64,000 bases of DNA, taken from assembly GCA_024234325.1 (NCBI GenBank), contig JACKOJ010000002.1, positions 124,001 through 188,000 on the forward strand, in the 5' to 3' direction. Within the stretch, counting starts at the first letter, position 1, and every line of letters begins with the position of its first letter. A program made the position numbers and the translations under genes. Source of the DNA: Pseudomonadales bacterium. GTDB taxonomy: Bacteria > Pseudomonadota > Gammaproteobacteria > Pseudomonadales > Pseudohongiellaceae. This document shows positions 1-7,430 of this stretch, one piece after another. The notes beneath the pieces are model-generated. The model ran no database searches and had not been told where the DNA came from. It saw only the letters and a list, made by a program, of their open reading frames with translations.

Positions 1-243
1 GTGCTCATCCGCTTCCGGACGGGAGTCTCCTTTAATCTGTTCGATGTAGCGCCCGAGCAACAGATTGATCTCGGTGTTCATGCTTCTGTTATGGTGCCGG
101 GAGACACGTTTTAGCGTTTCCAGCAGTTCCGCCGGCATGCGAACCACAAATTTGCTCATTGCCGGTTTCGCCGTGCGTTTGTTCTCTGTGTCCTGATCAA
201 CACCCTCTGCACTGAGTTCGGGTGTTTGAGCTTGCTCGGTCAT
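1..243 (-). CDS. Ribbon-helix-helix (Arc-like) DNA-binding protein, C-terminus outside the window
   Basis: Reading from an ATG at 243 toward the window edge gives 81 residues with no stop, so the gene is partial. An acidic, polar N-terminal tail of about 30 residues is followed by MSKFVVRMPAELLETLKRVS and then a helix containing NRSMNTEINLLL. This beta strand plus two helices is the Arc/MetJ-type ribbon-helix-helix fold, in which the strand contacts the major groove as a dimer. Target and partner are unknown. It is divergent from gorA, with about 150 bases between the two starts, so it could regulate itself or gorA; nothing in the sequence proves this. The long tail before the fold is unusual for Arc itself. 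Confidence 0.75.
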   Translation of the reverse strand, partial: MTEQAQTPELSAEGVDQDTENKRTAKPAMSKFVVRMPAELLETLKRVSRHHNRSMNTEINLLLGRYIEQIKGDSRPEADEH

Positions 244-395
244 GTCCCTGTTCCCTCGACAAATCTCTTTGATTTTTCTCCTGATCCCCGACCAGGAGGC
301 ACTGTATTCGTGCGATTTTTTCTGTGATCATAGCCGTAACAATCTGCTGACTCAACACTCAATAGTGCAGCTAACTCACGCGGGGACAAGGTATT

Positions 396-1745
396 TTGAG
401 CAACTACGACTACGATCTTTTTGTTATTGGGGGCGGTTCCGGTGGCGTGCGGGCAGGCCGCATCGCAGCGGGTCTTGGCGCTCGCGTCGGCATGGCCGAG
501 GAACGCTATATGGGTGGCACCTGTGTCAATGTCGGCTGCATTCCCAAGAAGCTCTTCAGCTATGCCGCGCACTATGCCAAGGACTTCGCAGACGCGCGCG
601 GCTATGGCTGGCAACTTGCCGACGCGCCCGCAATGGATTGGCCGACCCTGATCGCAGGCAAGGACGCGGAGATAGGCCGCCTCAATACCATCTATCAGTC
701 CCTGATGCAGAAGGCGGGCGCCGAGGTGTTTCACGAGCGCGCCTGTCTGCTCGATGCCCACACCATTGCGCTGCAAAGCCGCACCGTGACCGCGAGGGAA
801 ATTCTCGTGGCGACCGGAGGCTGGCCCTTTGTGCCAAGCTTCCCCGGAAGCCATCACGCCATTACCTCCAACGAGGCGTTTTCCCTGGAGAAGTTACCGG
901 AATCCATCCTGATCGTCGGCGGGGGCTATATTGCCGTGGAGTTCGCCGGCATCTTCGCGGCTCTGGGCGTCAGAACCTGCCTGTCCTATCGTGGGCCGCA
1001 ATTACTGAGGGGCTTCGACAGCGAGGTCGCAGCCGCCTTTACCGAGGAATTGCGTAAGTATGCCGATCTGCACCTGGAATCCAACGTCACCCGGATCACC
1101 GAGCAGGACGGGCAGCTTCGCGTGCACTTCGACCGTGGCGACGATATCACCGTGGATCAGGTGCTGTTCGCAACAGGACGACACCCCAATACCGCGAATC
1201 TGGGTCTTGAAAAGGCCGGTGTCGCTCTGGCAGACAATGGCGCCATTCTCGTGAACGAGCAATTCACCACGAACGTTCCCAACATCCATGCCGTTGGCGA
1301 TGTCATCGATCGCGTCGCCCTGACGCCGGTGGCCCTGGCGGAGGGACAGATTCTTGCCCAGCGTCTGTTCGGCAAGGGCAAGCGCAAAATGGACTACGAC
1401 AACATTCCCACTGCCGTGTTCTGCCAGCCGGAAATTGCGACAGTGGGCCTGGATGAAGACGCTGCCCGGAAACGCCATGGTGAGATTCTGGTCTTCCGCA
1501 GCCGCTTCACGCCGCTGCGCCACACCGTGAGCAAACGGGACGAAAAGACCTTCATGAAACTGATCGTCGACAAGGCCTCGGACAAGGTTGTGGGGGCACA
1601 CATGATGGGGGAGAGCGCAGCCGAGATCATTCAGGGCGTGGCGATTGCCATCAAGGCCGGGGCAACGAAGGCTGATTTCGATGCCACTCTGGGCATTCAC
1701 CCCAGTGCTGCGGAAGAGTTTGTCACGATGAGAACGCCGTCCTGA
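396..1745 (+). CDS. gorA: Glutathione-disulfide reductase
   Basis: Cytosolic flavoenzyme that reduces oxidised glutathione with NADPH; 449 residues, normal for the family. The N-terminus has the FAD Rossmann motif GGGSGG, followed by the redox-active disulfide in GGTCVNVGCIPKK near residue 45. The second nucleotide-binding motif is GGGYIAVEFAG near 170, and the arginines in SYRGPQLLRGFD are those that select NADPH over NADH. The C-terminal HPSAAEEFVTM supplies the catalytic His-Glu pair of the partner subunit. The start is TTG at 396: an in-frame stop lies just upstream, a GGACAAGG ribosome site is close, and no ATG fits. The stop is directly followed by the stop of the convergent copper ATPase gene. 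Confidence 0.95.
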   Translation: MSNYDYDLFVIGGGSGGVRAGRIAAGLGARVGMAEERYMGGTCVNVGCIPKKLFSYAAHYAKDFADARGYGWQLADAPAMDWPTLIAGKDAEIGRLNTIYQSLMQKAGAEVFHERACLLDAHTIALQSRTVTAREILVATGGWPFVPSFPGSHHAITSNEAFSLEKLPESILIVGGGYIAVEFAGIFAALGVRTCLSYRGPQLLRGFDSEVAAAFTEELRKYADLHLESNVTRITEQDGQLRVHFDRGDDITVDQVLFATGRHPNTANLGLEKAGVALADNGAILVNEQFTTNVPNIHAVGDVIDRVALTPVALAEGQILAQRLFGKGKRKMDYDNIPTAVFCQPEIATVGLDEDAARKRHGEILVFRSRFTPLRHTVSKRDEKTFMKLIVDKASDKVVGAHMMGESAAEIIQGVAIAIKAGATKADFDATLGIHPSAAEEFVTMRTPS

Positions 1746-4034
1746 TCAAACCAGTCGGGATGCACCCTGAAAGCGCCGCAGGCGCAGGGCGTTGCCGATC
1801 ACAAACACACTGGACATGGCCATGGCACCAGCCGCGAAAACCGGTGACAGCAATACGCCGAAGGCCGGGTAGAAGGCGCCGGTGGCCAGCGGTATGAGTG
1901 CGATATTGTAGATAAAGGCCCAGAACAGGTTCTGATGAATATTGCGCATGGTGGCACGCGCGATGGCCACGGCATCGACCACACCGGTCAAGTCACCACT
2001 CATCAGCACCAGGTCCGCACTCTCGATGGCCACATCGGTGCCACTGCCCATGGCAATGCCAACGTCGGCTTCCGCCAGGGCTGGCGCGTCATTGATGCCA
2101 TCGCCAACGTAGGCCAGCGTGTCGCCCTGTGCACGCAATTCATGCAGGGCCTGCACCTTGGTCTCCGGCAGACGTTCCGCGAAAATCCGGTCAATGCCCA
2201 GAGTCGCAGCGATGGCCGCCGCCGTCGTCGCGCTATCGCCCGTAATCATCACGGTCGTGCAGCCCGCTTTCTTCAGGGCCGCCAGCGCCCCGGCACTGGT
2301 CTCTCGCGGCCTGTCAGCAACCGCCAGCAAGGCCGCAATCCCGCCCTCCATGAGGACATAAACCGGGGTCTTGCCTTCCTTCGCCAGCCGCTCTCCCTGC
2401 AGCAAGGCCTCGCCGTAACCCGGCATTTCCGGTGTCAGCAGACGCTGTGCGCCAATCTGGATCTGCTGCCCGCCAACCACTCCCCGCAGACCGTGCCCCG
2501 GCACCGCTTCGAATTCCGTGACTTCCGGCAGCACCAGAGCACGCTGCTGCGCCGCAGCCACAATCGCAGTTGCAATCGGGTGTTCCGAACGGATTTCCAG
2601 CGCGGCCACCAGGGAGAGCAGGGTGGCGTCATCCCCGCCTTCACCAGACAAAAGCAGAATATCCGTCAATGCCGGCGTACCCTCTGTGAGCGTGCCTGTC
2701 TTGTCGAAGGCCACGATACGGGTATCACTCAGGGCCTGCAGGGCCTGTCCGTTGCGGAAAAGAATGCCCATTTCCGCCGAACGGCCGGTTGCCACCATGA
2801 TCGATACCGGTGTCGCAAGCCCCATCGCGCAGGGACAAGCCACGATCAGCACTGAAACCGCGTTGATCAGGGCCATGGACAGCGAGCCGTCAGGCACCAG
2901 CCACATCCAGGCAATGAACGTGATGGCGGCCACCAGCATCACGGCAGGCACAAACCAGAGCGTCACCCGGTCCACCACGGACTGAATCGGCAATTTCGAA
3001 CCCTGGGCTGCATCCACCATCTGAATGATCCGTGCCAGCACGGTATCGTCGCCCACGCGCCTTACCTCGAAAGTAAAGGCACCGGTGGTGTTGATTGTGC
3101 CGCCGGTTACCGTGTCGCCAGCCTGTTTGTGCACCGGAATCGGCTCGCCACTGAGCATGGATTCATCCACATAGGACTGGCCAGTCAGCACCTGGCCATC
3201 CAGGGCAATACGCTCGCCCGGCAGCACCTGTACGCGGGTGCCAACGGCAATCTCGCCCAGTGGCAGCTCACGAATGCCCTCGGGCGTTTCCACCCGCGCC
3301 GTATCCGGCTGCAGCCCCACGAGCCTGGCAATGGCTTCGCCGGTGCGGCCACGCGCCCGGGTTTCCAGATAACGCCCCATGAGAATCAGGGTCACAATGA
3401 CCGCAGCCGCCTCAAAATAGACGTTGGCGGAACCTTCCGGTATGACACCAGGCAGAAACAGCACCACAGTGGAATAGCTCCACGCCGCGGTCGTGCCCAT
3501 GGCAACCAGGGAATTCATATCCGGGGAAAGACGCAGCAAAGCCGGTACGCCCAGCCGGAAAAAGCGCCTTCCGGGGCCAAACATCACCCCGGAGGTTAGG
3601 AGAAACTGCAAAATCCAGCTATTTTGCTGCCCGATACTGGTGTGAACCCAGTGCGCAACGCCAGGAATCAGGTGCGACCCCATTTCCAGCAGAAACACGG
3701 GCAAGGTCAGCACGGCCGCCACAACAAAGGAGCGTTTAAGCGTCCGCATTTCCTCTGCCTGGGCCTGGGCACGGCGCCGGGATTCAGCCTTGTGATCGAT
3801 GGCCTGTCTTGCGGGATATCCAGCCGCGTTCAGGGCATCCAGATACGGCCCAAGGTCGCAGGCCGATCCGGACAGCTCCACATTGGCGCGTCCGCTGGCC
3901 AGATTCACATTGGCCGAAACCACCTCGGGAAATTTTTTCAGTGTCCGCTCAACGCGGCCCACGCAGGACGCACACGTCATGCCATCAACAATAAAATCCA
4001 CCTGTGTCTTGTTGTCGGTCATGACATTCTTCAT
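1746..4034 (-). CDS. copA: Copper-translocating P1B-type ATPase (CopA family)
   Basis: Inner-membrane pump that exports Cu(I) using ATP. One heavy-metal-associated domain is at the N-terminus (GMTCASC, about residues 18-24). Several hydrophobic helices follow, then the metal-site motif CPC (IVACPCAMGLATP), the phosphorylation motif DKTGTLTEG, the SEHP/GHG nucleotide-domain motifs and the hinge GDGINDAPALAEADVGIAMG. CPC with one HMA fits monovalent copper or silver export. The start is uncertain: ATGs at 4034 and 4022 both lie just before the HMA domain, and the frame stays open to a TTG at 4112; no strong ribosome site decides it. No CueR gene is seen nearby, but another metal exporter lies just upstream. 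It is convergent with gorA, with touching stop codons. Confidence 0.92.
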   Translation of the reverse strand: MKNVMTDNKTQVDFIVDGMTCASCVGRVERTLKKFPEVVSANVNLASGRANVELSGSACDLGPYLDALNAAGYPARQAIDHKAESRRRAQAQAEEMRTLKRSFVVAAVLTLPVFLLEMGSHLIPGVAHWVHTSIGQQNSWILQFLLTSGVMFGPGRRFFRLGVPALLRLSPDMNSLVAMGTTAAWSYSTVVLFLPGVIPEGSANVYFEAAAVIVTLILMGRYLETRARGRTGEAIARLVGLQPDTARVETPEGIRELPLGEIAVGTRVQVLPGERIALDGQVLTGQSYVDESMLSGEPIPVHKQAGDTVTGGTINTTGAFTFEVRRVGDDTVLARIIQMVDAAQGSKLPIQSVVDRVTLWFVPAVMLVAAITFIAWMWLVPDGSLSMALINAVSVLIVACPCAMGLATPVSIMVATGRSAEMGILFRNGQALQALSDTRIVAFDKTGTLTEGTPALTDILLLSGEGGDDATLLSLVAALEIRSEHPIATAIVAAAQQRALVLPEVTEFEAVPGHGLRGVVGGQQIQIGAQRLLTPEMPGYGEALLQGERLAKEGKTPVYVLMEGGIAALLAVADRPRETSAGALAALKKAGCTTVMITGDSATTAAAIAATLGIDRIFAERLPETKVQALHELRAQGDTLAYVGDGINDAPALAEADVGIAMGSGTDVAIESADLVLMSGDLTGVVDAVAIARATMRNIHQNLFWAFIYNIALIPLATGAFYPAFGVLLSPVFAAGAMAMSSVFVIGNALRLRRFQGASRLV

Positions 4035-4194
4035 CTCTGATCGCACCCCGGGCATTCGCTTACGCGCCGAGGCTGAATTTCCTGTCTCTTGATATTGGGC
4101 CGCAATCGTCAAGATTCAACATTCGAGACAACGTTAATAAAGCACAATAACTTTATGTATTTAATTGGCAATTCCTGATATTTCCTGCATTTCC

Positions 4195-4228
4195 ACTATT
4201 TCCGGTAATAAAGATTACCGGAAATAGT
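4195..4228. repeat. Perfect 15-bp inverted repeat with 4-base loop
   Basis: Arms 4195-4209 and 4214-4228 are perfect reverse complements around AAAG. It lies between the CDF exporter stop and the copper ATPase start, both on the minus strand. No T-run follows the hairpin on that strand, so it is a poor rho-independent terminator. It could be an operator, an mRNA processing or stability hairpin, or an attenuator. Short TTTCC repeats flank it. Confidence 0.7.
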
Positions 4229-4276
4229 AATGCTGCTATTCTCAGCCTATCACCCCCACCTGCTGACAGCATTGAT

Positions 4277-5182
4277 CTACATCGAACCCATCTCATCGCG
4301 GCAGATTTCTCCACCCAGTTCAAATTCAATCGTCGTGTAAGCCAGTCCATAGGGTTTCAGTGCGTCGGCGATGTGCAGCTTTAACTGGCTCAGCCCTGCG
4401 AGGTCCGCGTTATCCGTCACCACAACATGGGCCGTCAGCACATGGTGTTCGCCGTCCAGCGACCAAAGCTGAACGTGGTGCACGTCGCCAATGCCGTCCA
4501 GATTCTGCAAAGCGCTCCTGATTTCGGAGATTTCGAGTTCTTCTGGCGCCGCCTGCAGGAACAGACGCAAGGTTTTCCATAATTGCCGCAACACGTTCAG
4601 CAGAATGAACAGCGTAAAGACAATCGACAGAATCGGGTCCAGAATCGGCCAGTCGGCAAACATGAGCACCACGGACACGATCAGAACCGCCACCCAGCCC
4701 AGCACATCCTCCAGCAGATGCCAGTTCAGCATGCGTTCGTTCTGGGTGCTGCCCTGCCCGAGTTTATAGGCCGCCAGGCCGTTTACCACCACGCCAAACA
4801 GGGCCAGCACCAGCATCCCCGTGGTTTCCGGCATTACGGGATTCTGCAGGCGGGGAATGGCGTGGTTGAGCACCCACAGGGAACCCAGCAGAAGAATGAC
4901 GCCATTGATCAGCGCCCCCAGCAGCGAGAAACGCCGATAGCCATAGCTGAAACTGTCGGAGGACGGGCTGTCGCTGAACTTTGCCAGGCCCCAGGCCAGG
5001 CCAATGGCCAGACTGTCCCCCAGGTCGTGCACCGCATCCGCCATGATCGCGGTGCTATTGGTCAGCATTCCGCCGATGAATTCGATGACGGAAAATCCGG
5101 CATTCAGAAAGAATGCCCAGGCAATGCGGGACGACGCGCCCGCAGAGGCGTGCTCATGGGAATGATGCGAGTGGGAATGCAC
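4277..5182 (-). CDS. Cation diffusion facilitator, zinc/cadmium-type exporter (CzcD/ZitB-like)
   Basis: Inner-membrane metal/proton antiporter of 301 residues. The N-terminus is histidine-rich (HSHSHHSHEHA). Six hydrophobic segments are visible. The intramembrane metal site is formed by the DAVHDLGDS segment in helix 2 and by HLLED in helix 5. The C-terminal cytosolic ferredoxin-like domain starts near residue 205 and includes a DVHHVQLWSLDGEHHVLTAHV-type stretch. The start is GTG at 5182, supported by an AGAAGGG site upstream. The gene begins 12 bases after the stop of the phosphatase-like gene, so the two are probably co-transcribed. Metal specificity cannot be read from sequence; zinc, cadmium or cobalt are likely. 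Confidence 0.9.
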   Translation of the reverse strand: MHSHSHHSHEHASAGASSRIAWAFFLNAGFSVIEFIGGMLTNSTAIMADAVHDLGDSLAIGLAWGLAKFSDSPSSDSFSYGYRRFSLLGALINGVILLLGSLWVLNHAIPRLQNPVMPETTGMLVLALFGVVVNGLAAYKLGQGSTQNERMLNWHLLEDVLGWVAVLIVSVVLMFADWPILDPILSIVFTLFILLNVLRQLWKTLRLFLQAAPEELEISEIRSALQNLDGIGDVHHVQLWSLDGEHHVLTAHVVVTDNADLAGLSQLKLHIADALKPYGLAYTTIEFELGGEICRDEMGSM

Positions 5183-5194
5183 CAGCGCCCTTCT

Positions 5195-5809
5195 CTACTG
5201 GGCCTGCGGTGCCGGCGGTGTCCAGTCGCAGCCCTCACAGTCGGGGCTGATGCCGTGGTCGTTCAGCACGGCAAAGATGAAATCCCGCCATACGGCATTG
5301 GGCTGCCACACGGTATTCATGTCCGCCTTGGCAGCCTTCATGTCCGCGCCCTGATAGATCACGCGGTACAGGAAACTGAAGGCTGTCGCACGGGCGTTGA
5401 CCTGGCAGTGCAGCAGCGTGCGGCTCTCGGGTTCGCGCTGCATGGCGTCGGCAAAGGCGTTGAAATCCCGCAGGGTGGGATTGTTGAAGTCCACCGGAAT
5501 ATGCAGGTAATCCATGCCCAGGTCCTTGACCAGTTGATCCTCCTCGGGAATCGCCGTGCGGCCATTGCTGAAGGCAATGTAGATGACACGGTCATAGCCA
5601 GCCGCCTTGATCGATGGAAGCTGTTCGCGGGTAGGCTGGCCAGCGCTGGAGAACAGCGGCGTGTACTCACGATAATTGAGAATCTCGGACACATTCTGCG
5701 CCTGGGACAGCGAACTCAGCGTCAGCATCAACAACCCGAGGGAAGCAAGGAGATGGCGTGGAGAGCGCCGAAATTCAGACCGGGAACCGTGCATGCGTGC
5801 GTCTTTCAT
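5195..5809 (-). CDS. Exported protein tyrosine phosphatase-like protein
   Basis: The 204-residue product has a basic N-terminus and a hydrophobic segment (LLASLGLLMLTLSSLSQAQ) typical of a signal peptide, so it probably acts in the periplasm. The phosphatase loop is LLHCQVNARATAF: the Cys nucleophile and Arg are present, but the glycine-rich spacing of classical tyrosine phosphatases is not. This fits the DUF442/BLH-type relatives. An NRTAIPEEDQ-like loop may supply acid-base residues. The start at 5809 is chosen for its AGAGG ribosome site and because the signal peptide follows; the reading frame stays open upstream. It precedes the CDF exporter by 12 bases. The substrate is unknown. Confidence 0.75.
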   Translation of the reverse strand: MKDARMHGSRSEFRRSPRHLLASLGLLMLTLSSLSQAQNVSEILNYREYTPLFSSAGQPTREQLPSIKAAGYDRVIYIAFSNGRTAIPEEDQLVKDLGMDYLHIPVDFNNPTLRDFNAFADAMQREPESRTLLHCQVNARATAFSFLYRVIYQGADMKAAKADMNTVWQPNAVWRDFIFAVLNDHGISPDCEGCDWTPPAPQAQ

Positions 5810-5911
5810 GAAACAGCCTCTTGTTGATGTTGTGTGTGCCCTGCTCTTCGCCTCGCTCAGGCAGCGAGCGGATCTCAGAATAGCGCAGTCACTTCCAGCG
5901 ACGCCAGCGTC

Positions 5912-5953
5912 ACAGTGTCGCGCCCCGGGGAGACAGTGTCGCGCCCCGGGGAG
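5912..5953. repeat. Tandem 21-bp duplication containing a CCCCGGGG palindrome
   Basis: The 21-base unit at 5912-5932 is repeated exactly at 5933-5953. Each copy carries CGCCCCGGGG. It lies in the divergent region between the phosphatase-like gene and the tyrosine recombinase gene, about 95 bases before the recombinase start. It could be a pair of operator or recombinase-binding sites, or simply slippage. Confidence 0.7.
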
Positions 5954-6047
5954 AAAGCGCCGGGCAGATACCGCCTGCCGCAGGATTGTCCCATTTGGCA
6001 TCAAGCGCCTTTACAAAAGCGGCGGAACACTCCATAAAGAGGCCAGT

Positions 6048-7253
6048 ATGACGAAACCCAGCCAACCCACCGCCCTGTTCGACACCCTGGAAGAGATGCC
6101 CAACCCCTTTCGCACCCCCGTGCGCTCGGTGGCCCATCTGGTGTCCAACCCGCCCGCCTCTGCCCTGCAGGACTACCAGTTCGCCTGCGAATTTCTCTAC
6201 AGCTATCGCGGCAGCCCGGACACCTTTTCCACCTATCGCCGGGAGCTGGAGCATTTTCTGCAATGGTGCTGGCTGATCGCCCGCAACCAGCTCGCCGAGA
6301 TCAAGCGCGAGGACATCGAGGCCTACGTAGAGTTCGCCCGGCAGCCGCCACCGCACTGGATCGGCAGCAAGAACGTGGCACGCTTCCTGGATCAGGGCGG
6401 GGAACGCATTCCCAATCCGGAGTGGCGCCCCTATGTCTCTACCCAGGGCGAATACGTGTGCTCGCAGTCCGCATTGCAATCCTTATTCAGCGTCTTAAGT
6501 AGCTTCTTTAACTTTTTGATTCAAGAGAATTATTTACAGGCAAATCCTGTCTCCCAGATTCGCCAGAAAGGCAAATTCCTGCGCAAGCAGCAGGGCAACT
6601 CACAGATTCGCCGCCTCTCTCCGCTGCAGTGGAGCTACGTCATCGAATCGGCAGAACTGATGGCAAGCGACGATGCGGCCACCCATGAGCGCACCCTGTT
6701 CATCATGAACGCCCTGTTTGCCATGTATCTGCGCATCTCGGAACTGGTGGAAACCCCCCGCTGGAGTCCGCAGATGGACCACTTCCGCCGCGACTCCGAG
6801 GGTAACTGGTGGTTCCTGACCGTGGGCAAGGGCAACAAGGAACGGGAAATCTCGGTCAGCAACAGTATGCTGGACGCCCTGCGCCGCTACCGCATGTCCC
6901 GGGGCATGACCCCCCTGCCCCTGCCGGGCGACACCGCGCCCCTCATCCACAAGACCCGGGGCAAGGGCGGTATCACCAGCACCCGGCAGATCCGCGGCAT
7001 CGTGCAGCAGTGTTTCGACTTTGCCGAAGAACGGATGCGCAGGGATTTCCCCGATGAGGCAGACCGCCTTGCCGCCGCCACCGTGCACTGGCTGCGCCAC
7101 ACCGGCATTTCGGAGGACGTGAAGTTTCGCCCGCGCGAGCATGTGCGGGACGACGCCGGCCATGGCTCCAGCGCGATTACAGACCGCTACATTGACGTGG
7201 AAAGGGCTGAGCGCCACAAATCGGCACGGGAGAAGCGCATCAAGCAGGACTGA
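6048..7253 (+). CDS. Tyrosine-type site-specific recombinase/integrase
   Basis: The 401-residue product has an N-terminal SAM-like core-binding domain (about 40-180) and a C-terminal catalytic domain (about 200-395). Catalytic positions are visible: Arg in AMYLRISELVETPR, the lysine beta-hairpin around VGKGNKEREI, HWLRHTGIS (His and Arg), the DAGHGSS histidine, and Tyr in DRYIDVERA. The set looks complete, so activity is plausible. ATG 6048 has an AAGAGG site and fits the domain start; the open frame begins further upstream. No phage or transposon genes, and no xis, are next to it, so it is an orphan integrase of unknown target rather than XerC or XerD, which are shorter (about 300 residues). 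Confidence 0.88.
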   Translation: MTKPSQPTALFDTLEEMPNPFRTPVRSVAHLVSNPPASALQDYQFACEFLYSYRGSPDTFSTYRRELEHFLQWCWLIARNQLAEIKREDIEAYVEFARQPPPHWIGSKNVARFLDQGGERIPNPEWRPYVSTQGEYVCSQSALQSLFSVLSSFFNFLIQENYLQANPVSQIRQKGKFLRKQQGNSQIRRLSPLQWSYVIESAELMASDDAATHERTLFIMNALFAMYLRISELVETPRWSPQMDHFRRDSEGNWWFLTVGKGNKEREISVSNSMLDALRRYRMSRGMTPLPLPGDTAPLIHKTRGKGGITSTRQIRGIVQQCFDFAEERMRRDFPDEADRLAAATVHWLRHTGISEDVKFRPREHVRDDAGHGSSAITDRYIDVERAERHKSAREKRIKQD

Positions 7254-7430
7254 CGCGGAAACTGGAGAAAATCTGGACCTTTACGGCTTTTCCGTGGCAC
7301 TTGATCGGGCTAGACTCAAACCCATGAAGAGATTACAGACTTAGACAAATCAGGGCTGGTAATTGATCTGCGCCTTGGTTTATAAGTAGCCAACGATTCA
7401 CTAAAAAACAGACAAACGGTGTCATGCAAT

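Noticed and set aside
5912..5953. Tandem repeat as a CRISPR-like array
   Set aside because: Only two adjacent copies with no spacers and no cas genes nearby.
5676..6047. Long N-terminal extension of the tyrosine recombinase frame
   Set aside because: It lies antisense to the phosphatase-like gene and covers the tandem repeat; ATG 6048 has a good ribosome site at the domain start.
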